From NCBI RefSeq assembly GCF_003590835.1, contig NZ_QYUQ01000002.1, forward strand, positions 3,782,001-3,846,000: a DNA stretch of 64,000 nt, read 5' to 3'. The DNA comes from Noviherbaspirillum sedimenti. GTDB lineage: Bacteria; Pseudomonadota; Gammaproteobacteria; Burkholderiales; Burkholderiaceae_D. Shown here in pieces: positions 9,301 through 18,257 of the stretch (its first letter is position 1; each line of letters starts with the position of its first letter). The notes under the pieces were generated by a model. It searched no databases, was not told where the DNA came from, and saw only the letters and a program-made list of their open reading frames with translations. A program made the translations under genes and the position numbers.

Positions 9301-9531
9301 ATGACTACACAAGTATTGCTACCAAAAATCGGCTTTTCCATGAATGAAGCAACCATTGCGGAGTGGCTGCATGCAGATGGCGCAGCGGTCACCGAAGGTC
9401 AGCCGCTTTACGCGCTGGAGAGCGACAAGGCGGTACAGGAAATCGAGGCGCCCGCATCCGGCACCTTGAAGATCATCGCCACAGTAGGCGAGGTGTACCA
9501 GGTTGGTGCGGTTCTCGCTGAAATCAATTAG
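9301..9531 (+). CDS. Stand-alone lipoyl (biotinyl/lipoyl-attachment) domain protein
   Basis: A 76-residue protein that is only a lipoyl domain: LLPKIGFSMNEATIAEW at the N-terminus and the modification site ESDKAVQ with the target lysine at K43. In ordinary complexes this domain is the N-terminus of a ~400-residue E2; here a stop codon follows directly after it (AEIN), with no subunit-binding or catalytic domain. The DKA context favours lipoylation over biotinylation. It probably acts as the acyl/electron carrier for the E1 pair, with E2 and E3 from elsewhere or a different acceptor. Confidence 0.9.
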   Translation: MTTQVLLPKIGFSMNEATIAEWLHADGAAVTEGQPLYALESDKAVQEIEAPASGTLKIIATVGEVYQVGAVLAEIN

Positions 9532-9547
9532 GACGCCGCCATGGAGC

Positions 9548-9597
9548 GCCGGCAGGTAACGGGGCTCTCTGGCGTCGAAGGCGCACAGCCTGCCGGC
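9548..9597 (+). terminator. Hairpin after the E1-lipoyl operon
   Basis: GCCGGCAGG (9548-9556) pairs with CCTGCCGGC (9589-9597) 16 bp after the lipoyl stop codon. The loop is long (32 nt) and there is no U-tract, so a rho-assisted terminator or mRNA-stabilising hairpin is possible. Confidence 0.45.
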
Positions 9598-9613
9598 TTA
9601 ACTTTGGGGTCCT

Positions 9614-9641
9614 AATCCGTTGCCCACCTGGGAAACGGATT
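9614..9641 (-). terminator. Hairpin at the 3' end of MarR-1
   Basis: AATCCGTT (9614-9621) pairs with AACGGATT (9634-9641) and overlaps the MarR stop codon at 9640-9642. It lies between convergent genes. Confidence 0.4.
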
Positions 9642-10227
9642 ACGTGGCTTCAGAATCTTCAGGATTCTTGTTAATTGCAAGAAGATTCGATTTTACAAGG
9701 CCGAGCATGTCTGCAAGCGCATGCCTGTCTTCCAGGCCTAGACCCTCGAGCATGCGTTCGCTCATCTCCTGGCTCTTGACGCGCATTTTCTTGATGGTTT
9801 GTGTGCCTTCGCTGGTAAGGTACACACGCTTGACGCGCCGATCAAGTTCATCAGGTCGTCTTTCGATCAGGCCGGTATTTTCCAGGCGATCCAGCAGACC
9901 CCCAAGTGCAGCCTTGCCTAACTCCAGCATGTCAGCCAAATCGCTCTGGATCATGCCGTCTTGCCGTGACAGGTAAGCCAATACCCACCATTGGGAACGT
10001 GTGACACCCAAAGGCTTCATGAATTCATCAAAGACGGTGCGCCTGAGCCGTGATACGTCATGCATCAGAAACCCGAGCCGCACATCCTTGATCACCGCAT
10101 CCAGCAGATTTTCCGTTGCTTCTTTTTTTCGGGACTCTGGTTTCGAATTGGCCAGGCTGTCCGTTTTTTTCCCTGACAATTTCTTCATGGTTTCTCGGTT
10201 TCTTTCTATCAACTCCGCGCTCAACAT
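9640..10227 (-). CDS. MarR-family transcriptional regulator (MarR-1)
   Basis: A winged-helix MarR regulator (195 residues from the longest start; an ATG at 10188 is an alternative). A lysine-rich N-terminal tail (~45 residues) precedes the core: LGFLMHDVSRLRRTVFDEFMKPLG, recognition region IQSDLADMLELGKAALGGLLDRLE, and wing DRRVKRVYLT. The core is nearly identical by eye to MarR-2 at 23.2 kb, while the tails differ. MarR proteins usually repress catabolic operons and respond to aromatic or CoA ligands. It is a candidate reader of the TATGCA promoter element. Confidence 0.93.
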   Translation of the reverse strand: MLSAELIERNRETMKKLSGKKTDSLANSKPESRKKEATENLLDAVIKDVRLGFLMHDVSRLRRTVFDEFMKPLGVTRSQWWVLAYLSRQDGMIQSDLADMLELGKAALGGLLDRLENTGLIERRPDELDRRVKRVYLTSEGTQTIKKMRVKSQEMSERMLEGLGLEDRHALADMLGLVKSNLLAINKNPEDSEAT

Positions 10228-10458
10228 CGACCATGACGCGTAAATATATGTTAGTCAACCATTATTATTACATACAACCAATCGACGACGCGCTTATTGA
10301 TCCGGCCATAGTTCATTGAACGCATGTTGCATAAAAACACGTGCCGATGCACGCAAACTTCCAGTAACAGAATGGATTGATCGAGCGCCACTTACGGCCG
10401 CATTACGCTGTGCGACCTGGACGCCCTGAAGCGCCTGTCGATGCCTGGCTAGAGCCAG

Positions 10459-12363
10459 TCAGGCCCAGCTGGTTTCCCAATTCCTGAATTGCTCTGCCGG
10501 CATCGGCTTGCTGATGTGATAGCCTTGCGCCACATCGCATCCGAGCGACGCCAAACTATCCCAGTGCGCCTGGCTCTCCACCCCTTCCGCCACGATTTTC
10601 ATATCAAGATTGTGGCCCAGTTCGATGGTAGAGCGCACGATCACTGCCGAATCGTCGGATACCGTCATCGGCATGACGAATGCTTGGTCAATCTTGATGT
10701 AATCCACCGGCAGCTTCTGCAAATAGCTCAGGCTGGAGTAGCCCGTGCCAAAGTCGTCGATGTACAGCTGGGTGCCCAGCTGTTTTAAGTCGGTGAGCGT
10801 CTCCAGGGCGCTGGCCGGATCCTCCATTAATGCACTTTCGGTCAGTTCGAACTGCATCAGTTCCGGTCCGATGCCCCAGGTCGAGAATAAGCCCCGGATC
10901 CGCTCGACCAGATCGGGATCGCGCAGGTCATGCGCGGAAAAGTTAACCGCCAACGGCCGGTCCAGCCCGGCCTCATGCCAGGCGTAGCATTGGCTGAATG
11001 CGGATTCCAGCATCCAATCGGTGAGCGGCGTGATCAATCCCGCTTGCTCCGCGAGCGGGATGAATTCACTGGGCAAAATCATGCCGTGCACCGGGTGTTC
11101 CCAGCGCACCAATGCTTCTGCGCCGCATACGCGCCGCGAAGCGATGTCCACCTTGGGCTGGCAATACAGCAGCAATTGGTTGTGCTCGATGGCATGCCGC
11201 AAGTCCCCCATGAGCGCAAGCCGCCTGGTATGTTGTTCTTCCTGGCCGCCGGTGTACATGGCATAGCCGCCGCGCGCCGGCCTGGCTTCGTGCATCGCGG
11301 CATTCGCCCTGCGCAATAAAGCTTCCGGAGTGGTGGCGTGGCCAGGAAAGAGCGCGATACCGATGTTCACGCTGGCATCGACCATGAGGCCGGACACTTC
11401 CACCGGGTCATGCAGAATGCTGGCAAGCCGTTGCGCCATCTGGATCGCATGCTCGGCACTCGTCGCAGGCAACAGCAAGGCGAACTCCGCTTCCCCCACG
11501 TGCGCCAGCGTTTCATTTTCCTTGACAGCTAGCTCAAGGCGCCGGCCGAGTTCCTGCAGTAATTGATCCCCCGAACGGTAACCCAGGACTTTATTGATTT
11601 CGTGAAAGCGCCCAACGTTCAAGTGCAGCAATGCCAGCGCGCGGTGATGCTGTTTCGCCTCTTGCATTGATTCTTCCAGACGCTCCAGCAAGAACGTGCG
11701 ATTAGGCAACCCGGTCAGCCCATCATAGTAAGCAAGGCGCGCGATGGTCGCTTCGGCCTCGCGATGTTTTTCGCGGATCCGCAGATTGGCAATGCCGTAG
11801 GCCAGATCATCGGCCAATTCACTGAGCAGATTGACTTCTTCTTCATCGAAGGCATCAGGCTCAGCCGCAGCCATGGCCAGGGCACCGAGCACTTCTCCTT
11901 CGACCCGCAGGGGGAACGCGGCGGCGGAAGAGCAACCCAGCTTGATTGAATCCTCGCGCCAAAAGGCATAGGCCGGATCGGTAAGAAGATTATCCCCCAC
12001 GACGGGCTTACCGGTGCGGATCGCGGTGCCGGCCGCGGTACGGCCTGCTCCCTCATCCGCCCAGCTGAAATGATGCGCGTCGAGCAATTCCTTCTCAAAA
12101 CCGACACTCTCCATCCAGCGGACAGTGTGGTTTTCATCGTGTTCCGCATATCCAATGCAAGCCATCCGGTAGCCGCCAGTTTCCACAATGACCCGGCACA
12201 TATCCCGCAATAGTTGCTGTTCGTCCGACGCATGCAATAAAGTATGATTGCCGGCACTCAAGGTTCTGAGAGCACGATGAACGCGTGCCAGTTTCTGTGC
12301 CTGATCATCCACTGACGCAGGGCCGGCTTGGTCACCCATTGGCTCATCGGCAAGGTGTTTCAT
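10459..12363 (-). CDS. GAF-GGDEF-EAL cyclic-di-GMP protein with degenerate GGDEF
   Basis: A 634-residue cytosolic cyclic-di-GMP protein. GAF domain roughly residues 35-195, GGDEF 210-370, EAL 385-630. The GGDEF signature is replaced by VGEAEF (about 289-294), losing the catalytic aspartate, and the first metal-site motif reads LNVGRF, so cyclase activity is unlikely. The EAL domain keeps AEALVRWEHP, DDFGTGYSSL and AEGVES, consistent with an active phosphodiesterase. ATG 12363 has GGAG 8 nt upstream. It lies 87 bp after the kinase gene, probably one transcript. Confidence 0.93.
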   Translation of the reverse strand: MKHLADEPMGDQAGPASVDDQAQKLARVHRALRTLSAGNHTLLHASDEQQLLRDMCRVIVETGGYRMACIGYAEHDENHTVRWMESVGFEKELLDAHHFSWADEGAGRTAAGTAIRTGKPVVGDNLLTDPAYAFWREDSIKLGCSSAAAFPLRVEGEVLGALAMAAAEPDAFDEEEVNLLSELADDLAYGIANLRIREKHREAEATIARLAYYDGLTGLPNRTFLLERLEESMQEAKQHHRALALLHLNVGRFHEINKVLGYRSGDQLLQELGRRLELAVKENETLAHVGEAEFALLLPATSAEHAIQMAQRLASILHDPVEVSGLMVDASVNIGIALFPGHATTPEALLRRANAAMHEARPARGGYAMYTGGQEEQHTRRLALMGDLRHAIEHNQLLLYCQPKVDIASRRVCGAEALVRWEHPVHGMILPSEFIPLAEQAGLITPLTDWMLESAFSQCYAWHEAGLDRPLAVNFSAHDLRDPDLVERIRGLFSTWGIGPELMQFELTESALMEDPASALETLTDLKQLGTQLYIDDFGTGYSSLSYLQKLPVDYIKIDQAFVMPMTVSDDSAVIVRSTIELGHNLDMKIVAEGVESQAHWDSLASLGCDVAQGYHISKPMPAEQFRNWETSWA

Positions 12364-12450
12364 GGATCCCGCTCCAGCACACATAACGATTCATTATAGG
12401 CCGGCATGCGGGTTCATTCAGCGCGAAGCGCACCGCTCGTCACGATGCCA

Positions 12451-15402
12451 TCAGCACGGCGCTTTGATCGGCACCGGGATCGGAATGGAAAAGCGCAGCG
12501 TCGTGCCTTTGCCGGGAGCGCTATCCATGGTGAACTTGCCGCCGAGTGCGTTGATCCGCTCCTTGATGCCCGCCAGACCGAATGCGCTTTTCTTGTTCAG
12601 GTGATCGGGGGCGATGCCGATGCCATTGTCAGCGATGGTCATGTCAAGCTGGTTGTGTTCCGTTCGGATTACAATTCTTGCTTGCCTTGCCTTGGCGTGC
12701 CGGGTGATATTGGTGAGGGATTCCTGCAGGACGCGGAACAATGCGGTGGAACTGCGTGCATCGAGGTGGCGCGAGAAATCCTCGCCGTCCACTTCCAGGT
12801 CGCATGCAATGCCGCTCCTGCTCTCGAATTCATGAATTTGCCACTCCACCGCCGCGACCAGCCCCAGATCAAGAACAAACGGCCGCAGGTCGTTGATGAT
12901 CGCTTTCACGCTTGCCATCGCCGTATCGATGTGATCGAGCATGAGAAGTGCTGAACCATGCAAATCCGCATGCGTGGCGGCAGTTTTTTCGGTCAACGTG
13001 ACGGCATCAAGCCGGATGGCCAGCATCGTCTGGCCTAGCTCGTCATGGATGTCGCGGGCAATCCGCTTGCGTTCTTGTTCCTTGATTTCTTCCTGATGGG
13101 CAGCAAGTTCGCGGATGCGCGCTTGCGACTGACGCAAGGCCGCTTCGGCCAGCTTGCGCTCGGTGATGTCTTTGCCCGTGCCGCGGTAGCCTTTGTAAGT
13201 GCCGTCTTCATCAAACATTGGTTCACCACTGATGCTGTACCATATGACGCTACCGTCCGGTTCAGTCCTTGCGTATTCAAAGTCCTTAAATGCGCAGCGG
13301 GCTTCCACCTTGGCGAGTTGTGCCTGCCGGGATGGATCATCACTCCCGGGCCTGCGTTCCCAGGCAATTTTCCCAACCTGGTATTTTTGGTCAGCACTGC
13401 TTTTTTTGCTCTTCCAACCTGCAATAGTGGTCATCACGCAGTTCTCGTCGTGCTCCCAGTACCATTCCGACGAGAGCGCGACCAGGCGACGGAAGCGTTC
13501 CTCGCTTTCCCGCAGCGCCTTTTCGGCCAGCTTGCGCTCGGTGATGTCTTTGCCCGTGCCGCGGTAGCCTTTGTATTCGCCATTTTCATCATGCACCGGC
13601 TCGCCGCTGACGTGGTGCCACGCGATGCTGCCGTCTGACAGTTGCCTCGTGTACTCAAAATCCGTAAATGGGAGGCGGGCTTCCACGCTGGTGCGATGCT
13701 TCTTCCAGGATGGTTCGTCACTCCCGAGCCCCAGTTCCCAGGAAGTTTTCCCGATGCTGTGCTCCGGGATTCTGCCGTTTTTGATTGCCTTCCAGCCTGC
13801 AACGGTGGTCACCACGAAGTTCTCGTCGTGCTCCCAGTACCATTCCGACGAGAGCGCGACCAGACGGCGAAAGCGCTCCTCGCTTTCCCGCAGCGCTTTT
13901 TCAGCATGTATGCGCTGGGTAATGTCCCGGGCAAAAACGAGTGCGGCAGGCTCATTCTCGTAGTGAAACGGAATGGCGGAAATCCGTGCATACACCACCG
14001 AGCCATCCATTCTCTGCAACTTCACTTCCATTAGCGCAACGGATTCCTTGGCCTCGATGACCGACTGGAGGCTGGTTTCGACAACCCCATGCAAATCAGG
14101 ATGGACCCGGTCCAGGATGGGGTGGCCCAGCAACTGGTCCTGCGAATGGGCGCCAAACAGGTCCAGCGTGGCTGCGTTCGCATAGGCAAAGCAACCACGG
14201 TTGCACACGTAGATCGCATCCGGTGCCCTCTCGAAAAGCGTCCGGAAGCGCTGCTCGCTAGCGGCGAGCGCTGCCGCACTACGATGGTGATCCTCAACCA
14301 GGACATTGAAATGATTGATAATCCCCCCGACCTCGCCCTTGCCTTTCAGGGGCAATGGAGCAAACGGAACAGCGTCTTGTGTCATCCGCTGTATCGCTTG
14401 CCCGGCCTCGTCCAGCGGAATCAGCATGCGGCGCGTGATCCAGTGGGTGAGGAAAACCGCCAGCAGCGTCATGATGACGGCCATGGCAATCAGATAATTG
14501 CGCATGGCGGTCACCGGTTGGAACGCTACCTCGGCCGGGTAGGTGGCCGTCACGAGCCAGTTCGCCATGGGGATGGAACTGGCGGAAAAGAGCGTCGCTA
14601 TGCCCTCGGTATTGCGCGCACTGGTGGAGCCCTCAAAGCCTGCTACGAAGCGGTCGTAGACTGCGTGTTGGCCTGGTGCTGGTGCCGCGGTCAGGACGCG
14701 AGCAGGATCGGTCGACGCGAGAACGAGATGGTTATGCGGCGAAGTGATATAAAACTGGCCCTTGCCTGCCATTTTGCGCTCGAAAACGCGGCTGAAAAAA
14801 TTGGGCGCACTCAAGTCTGTCGCGCCGGCCAGGATCGCCCGCACCTTGCCGGCGTGGTCTCGCACCGGCACGGTGATCACCAGGGTCGGACGCTGCGACG
14901 ATCTTGCCGTGACGAGCGTGGCGATGGCGGGCTTGCCGGTCTTCACGACGTTTTGGAAATAGTCGCGTTCGCCGACGTCCATGCCGCGGCGCCCCGGCAT
15001 GGACGGGTAATCGGCCATCACCCTGCCATCCAGCCCGATGACAATGATGCCGCTGGTAAAGGCCTGGTGTAAGGTGACCAGTTGCGACAGATGGTCATCG
15101 AGGACGCGCGGCGAGAGCTTGTCGGGAATGCGTGCGGCAGAAACGGTGAGTATGCCGACGCGTCCCTGCAGTTCGCCAGCAATGTCGGCGGCAAGATGAC
15201 GTACCGATGTGAACTGCTGGTCAAACAGCACTTCACTGAATTTCTGCTGCTGAAAGGAGGTCGAGAGAAATACCAGCGCCCACATCAGGGTCAGGGACAA
15301 GCCGAGCGATAAAGCGATGAGACGACCTTTGAGCGAATCCAGGTAGTACCACTTCAGTCGCGCAAGAAAGCTTGGAAGATGGTTTGGGGAGTTGCTAAGC
15401 AT
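12451..15402 (-). CDS. Membrane sensor histidine kinase (dCache-HAMP-PAS x3-HisKA_3)
   Basis: A 983-residue sensor kinase of the NarX/DegS type. A transmembrane helix near residues 30-52, a periplasmic dCache-like sensor domain to about 305, a second helix (about 308-330) and HAMP precede three PAS domains. The last two PAS units are tandem near-copies (each begins RESEERFRRLVALSSEWYW and ends KGYRGTGKDITERKLAE). The phosphoacceptor is H786 in ARDIHDELGQ, and the ATPase has NITRHAKA and DNGIGI. No response regulator is adjacent; the downstream gene is the GGDEF-EAL protein, a possible output partner. Confidence 0.93.
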   Translation of the reverse strand: MLSNSPNHLPSFLARLKWYYLDSLKGRLIALSLGLSLTLMWALVFLSTSFQQQKFSEVLFDQQFTSVRHLAADIAGELQGRVGILTVSAARIPDKLSPRVLDDHLSQLVTLHQAFTSGIIVIGLDGRVMADYPSMPGRRGMDVGERDYFQNVVKTGKPAIATLVTARSSQRPTLVITVPVRDHAGKVRAILAGATDLSAPNFFSRVFERKMAGKGQFYITSPHNHLVLASTDPARVLTAAPAPGQHAVYDRFVAGFEGSTSARNTEGIATLFSASSIPMANWLVTATYPAEVAFQPVTAMRNYLIAMAVIMTLLAVFLTHWITRRMLIPLDEAGQAIQRMTQDAVPFAPLPLKGKGEVGGIINHFNVLVEDHHRSAAALAASEQRFRTLFERAPDAIYVCNRGCFAYANAATLDLFGAHSQDQLLGHPILDRVHPDLHGVVETSLQSVIEAKESVALMEVKLQRMDGSVVYARISAIPFHYENEPAALVFARDITQRIHAEKALRESEERFRRLVALSSEWYWEHDENFVVTTVAGWKAIKNGRIPEHSIGKTSWELGLGSDEPSWKKHRTSVEARLPFTDFEYTRQLSDGSIAWHHVSGEPVHDENGEYKGYRGTGKDITERKLAEKALRESEERFRRLVALSSEWYWEHDENCVMTTIAGWKSKKSSADQKYQVGKIAWERRPGSDDPSRQAQLAKVEARCAFKDFEYARTEPDGSVIWYSISGEPMFDEDGTYKGYRGTGKDITERKLAEAALRQSQARIRELAAHQEEIKEQERKRIARDIHDELGQTMLAIRLDAVTLTEKTAATHADLHGSALLMLDHIDTAMASVKAIINDLRPFVLDLGLVAAVEWQIHEFESRSGIACDLEVDGEDFSRHLDARSSTALFRVLQESLTNITRHAKARQARIVIRTEHNQLDMTIADNGIGIAPDHLNKKSAFGLAGIKERINALGGKFTMDSAPGKGTTLRFSIPIPVPIKAPC

Positions 15403-15466
15403 AGTTTGTTCGCTGCAACGCTCTGCGGCGGCACAGTGTTGGATGGGGCTGGAAATTAATTTGATA

Positions 15467-15494
15467 TATTTTAGTATCCTGGGATACTAAAATA
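15467..15494. promoter_or_regulatory. 28-bp palindrome upstream of the sensor kinase
   Basis: TATTTTAGTATCC (15467-15479) and GGATACTAAAATA (15482-15494) are perfect 13-bp arms with a 2-nt centre, 65 bp upstream of the kinase start. The sharp symmetry and AT-rich flanks suggest an operator. The rest of the 275-bp gap shows no gene. Confidence 0.5.
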
Positions 15495-15677
15495 ATTTCT
15501 GATTTCTATTTGATCGCGACGTTCAGTTGCATTGATTGATGCAATGCAATGTTCGGTAACATGCAAATCCAAATTATATAAGAATCTGCCGGCAGTCAAG
15601 TCTGCGGACTGCATCTTGACCAAAGAGGGGGGGCGGGCGGATACCTATTTGGCAAGCCGCCCTATCGAAATAGCTTG

Positions 15678-16469
15678 TTAGTCGAACTGCGCTGGCTTTT
15701 TCGCCATGGCAGCCGTAATGCCTTTACGGAAGTCATCCTGCGCAGTTGCGCGGGCGACCATTGTCGCCTCTTTTGCAATCAGTTCGACAAATGTCGGATA
15801 GGCCGCATCGTTCAGTAAAGATTTTGTTCCCGCAAGCGCAGTGGATGGACCATTGGCAAGCCGGCGACACAGCGTGGTGGCAGTCAGCGTTACTTCATGG
15901 TCAGGCACGATTCTGGTGACGATGCCGAGTTCCAGTGCTTCCTTTGCCTGGATGGATTCGCCGAGAAAAGCGAGCCGCTTGGCCGCCTTGATTCCCATCG
16001 CGCCGACCAGCAGACTGCTCAGGCCGCAATCGAGGGAAATCCCGATCAGGATGTGCGCTGCCAGAAAATAACTGCTTTGACCGCAGATGACAAAGTCGGC
16101 CGCAAGGCAAATGCCCATGCCCGCCCCCGCTACAGCGCCCTTCGCAGAAACGACGACCGGTTTTGAAGCTTCAAGAATAGCCTTCGGCAAGCGATTCCCA
16201 ATCAAAAGCTTGCGTTCAAAAGTGTCAAATCGCTCATCGGCCGGCATGGCAAGGAATTCGCTGAACCCTTTGACGTCGCCTCCGGCGCAAAAGTGTTCAC
16301 CTTCACCGTCAAGCAAGATGCATTTCACAGCAGGATCGGCATCGGCCTGGCGCACGAGCCGGACTATTTCCGCGATCATTTCAGGCGTGATCGCATTGCG
16401 CGCTTCCGGCCGATTGATCGCGATGGTGGCAATACGGTCTTCTACGGAATACTTCAGGTTTTCAGACAT
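15678..16469 (-). CDS. Enoyl-CoA hydratase/isomerase family protein
   Basis: A 263-residue crotonase-fold enzyme for beta-oxidation-like steps. Visible are NRPEARNAIT near the N-terminus, the oxyanion-hole segment EHFCAGGDVKGF and AVAGAGMGICLAADF. The usual active-site region reads ISLDCGLSSLL rather than the canonical PGxGG, so the exact reaction (hydration, isomerisation or ring cleavage) is uncertain. The start at 16469 has a GGAG site; an upstream in-frame ATG at 16484 does not. It is the last of three minus-strand genes. Confidence 0.9.
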   Translation of the reverse strand: MSENLKYSVEDRIATIAINRPEARNAITPEMIAEIVRLVRQADADPAVKCILLDGEGEHFCAGGDVKGFSEFLAMPADERFDTFERKLLIGNRLPKAILEASKPVVVSAKGAVAGAGMGICLAADFVICGQSSYFLAAHILIGISLDCGLSSLLVGAMGIKAAKRLAFLGESIQAKEALELGIVTRIVPDHEVTLTATTLCRRLANGPSTALAGTKSLLNDAAYPTFVELIAKEATMVARATAQDDFRKGITAAMAKKPAQFD

Positions 16470-16547
16470 GATTTGGCTCCACAATACGGCAATTAACGAT
16501 CACACAAGGCATTTCCGGCTTCCCGCAGCATTGCATGCGGGGCACGC

Positions 16548-17345
16548 TCAACCGCGCTTAAAGACCGGCGGCCGCTTTTCACGGAAGGCGACCAGTGCCT
16601 CACTGAGATCGGTATTTTGCAGAATGGTCAAACCCTCGTAAGCAAGGGAATTTTCCAGGACACTGCTGACCATCTGGCGCAACGGGACATTCACGGACAT
16701 TTTTGTGTATTGGATTGCCGTAGGCGACGCTGAAATCAGCTTGCTGACCATCTGTTGCACAGTGGCATCCAATTCATCCGCGTTGACCGCGTAATTGATA
16801 AGTCCGATGCGTGCTGCTTCGGCTGCCTTGATACGGCTGCCGGTGAGAAGATATTCTTTCGCCTTGGCGTAGCCGACCAATTGCGGCCAAATCAACGCGC
16901 CGCCATCGCCGGCAACCAGACCGATCCGCACATGCGGGTCGGCAATGCTGGCTGTGTCAACTGCAATGGTGATATCGCAGAGCAGGGCAATGGTTGCGCC
17001 CAGACCAATGGCATCGCCATTGATTCGGCAAACGATTGGTTTCGGGCAATCAAGAATGCCCATGACAATCTTTCGGCCGACAATGATATTTTCAAGATAG
17101 GGACGCGGCGACGTTAACAGTTCCTGTACCCAGTCAAGATCGCCGCCAGCGCAGAATGCCCGTCCTTCGCCTGTCAGAACGATGACCGAAACCGCAGGAT
17201 CTTCGGCGAGTGCGAAAAAAATGGTCGATAGTTCATGATGCAGCTGAGCATTAACCGCATTCAAGACCTCCGGTCTATTGAGCGACACAGTCGCAACATA
17301 ATTGTCGATCCTTACTGCGAGGTGGGTGTAATGCTCGTAAGACAT
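16548..17345 (-). CDS. Enoyl-CoA hydratase/isomerase family protein
   Basis: A 265-residue crotonase-fold enzyme with NRPEVLNAVN, GRAFCAGGDLDWV and GDAIGLGATIALLCDI. The segment VRIGLVAGDGGALIWPQLVG is close to the canonical active-site loop, so this paralogue looks more like a true hydratase than its neighbour. It sits between the MaoC hydratase (upstream) and the first hydratase (downstream) in one operon. Confidence 0.92.
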   Translation of the reverse strand: MSYEHYTHLAVRIDNYVATVSLNRPEVLNAVNAQLHHELSTIFFALAEDPAVSVIVLTGEGRAFCAGGDLDWVQELLTSPRPYLENIIVGRKIVMGILDCPKPIVCRINGDAIGLGATIALLCDITIAVDTASIADPHVRIGLVAGDGGALIWPQLVGYAKAKEYLLTGSRIKAAEAARIGLINYAVNADELDATVQQMVSKLISASPTAIQYTKMSVNVPLRQMVSSVLENSLAYEGLTILQNTDLSEALVAFREKRPPVFKRG

Positions 17346-17399
17346 GCAATTTCTCCAGGACAGGCGATCAGCGAATAAATTAAAATTTTCTTTGTGGCG

Positions 17400-18257
17400 T
17401 CATGCCTGGCCAACGATGGCATGGCCATGGTTGAGCACGACGACATTGCGTTCTACTACGCGCGAGCGGAAGCTGACAATGTCTTTGTCTCGCCATACTT
17501 CGGTTGCAATGGTTTCGCCCGGGTAGACAGGGGCCGAATAGCGGACCTTCAATGAGCGCAGCAATTCCGGACGGCTATCGCAACAGGTATCGAGTACTGC
17601 GCGGGTTGCAACACCCAGCGTGCACAAGCCGTGCAAGATAGGCCGCTCGAATCCCGCTTTGCGTGCCAATTCCGGATCGGCATGGATCGGATTGTAGTCG
17701 CCGGACAGGCGATAAATCAGTGCGGCTTGCGGCAGCGTCGACAATACGCATTCGGTATCGGGGGCACGTTCAGGAATCGGGTGGGGCACTGGCGCCGTTG
17801 TCGTGGTGCCGCCGGAGCCGCCGTCGCCGCGCAATACATAGGTTGAGGTGACCGTAGAAACCAGTTCATTGGACTCCTTGTCGCGCAGCTGCTTCTCCAT
17901 AAACAGCATGGCGCCTTTCCCCACCCCTTTATCGATCACATCGATGATGCGGAAAGTGCCGACGTAAGTCTTGTTGACCTGGAGCGGCGCATGAATCTCA
18001 AAGGACTGTTCGCCATGCAGGAGCTTGATCCAGTCGATTTCAACTGCGGGATCTTGTACCCAGCCGCCTGGATGGGAAATGACATTTGCCTGCGATGGAA
18101 AGACCTTCAAGCCGGATTCGTATGTGAACTGCAGTTGCTTCGGATCGCAGGGCGCATCGCCAATACCAATGCCCAACGCATAAAGCATGCTGTCACGCGG
18201 CGTAATATGGTGCTCGAGCGGTGGAAAATTTTTCTCAAGTAATTTTTTCAGGTTCAT
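17400..18257 (-). CDS. MaoC-type 2-enoyl-CoA hydratase (double hot-dog)
   Basis: A 285-residue R-specific enoyl-CoA hydratase like the hydratase-2 part of peroxisomal multifunctional enzyme. The hydratase-2 motif is clear: YRLSGDYNPIHADPELARKAGFERPILHGLCTLG, with the catalytic Asp and His. The N-terminal half is a degenerate hot-dog that binds the acyl chain. It is first in a minus-strand operon with two crotonase enzymes. A nested palindrome at 18369-18409 lies 112 bp upstream. Confidence 0.93.
   Translation of the reverse strand: MNLKKLLEKNFPPLEHHITPRDSMLYALGIGIGDAPCDPKQLQFTYESGLKVFPSQANVISHPGGWVQDPAVEIDWIKLLHGEQSFEIHAPLQVNKTYVGTFRIIDVIDKGVGKGAMLFMEKQLRDKESNELVSTVTSTYVLRGDGGSGGTTTTAPVPHPIPERAPDTECVLSTLPQAALIYRLSGDYNPIHADPELARKAGFERPILHGLCTLGVATRAVLDTCCDSRPELLRSLKVRYSAPVYPGETIATEVWRDKDIVSFRSRVVERNVVVLNHGHAIVGQA

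Noticed and set aside
9301..9531. Lipoyl protein as biotin carrier (BCCP)
   Set aside because: The site reads ESDKAVQ rather than the AMKM of biotin carriers, and the neighbours are E1 subunits.
10378..10452. Short frame TYGRITLCDLDALKRLSMPG ending in a stop between MarR-1 and the GGDEF-EAL gene
   Set aside because: It may be a gene scrap, but 20 residues without a recognisable family are not enough to call.
14089..15072. 327-codon ORF opposite the sensor kinase
   Set aside because: Shadow frame with no domain; the kinase reading is unambiguous.
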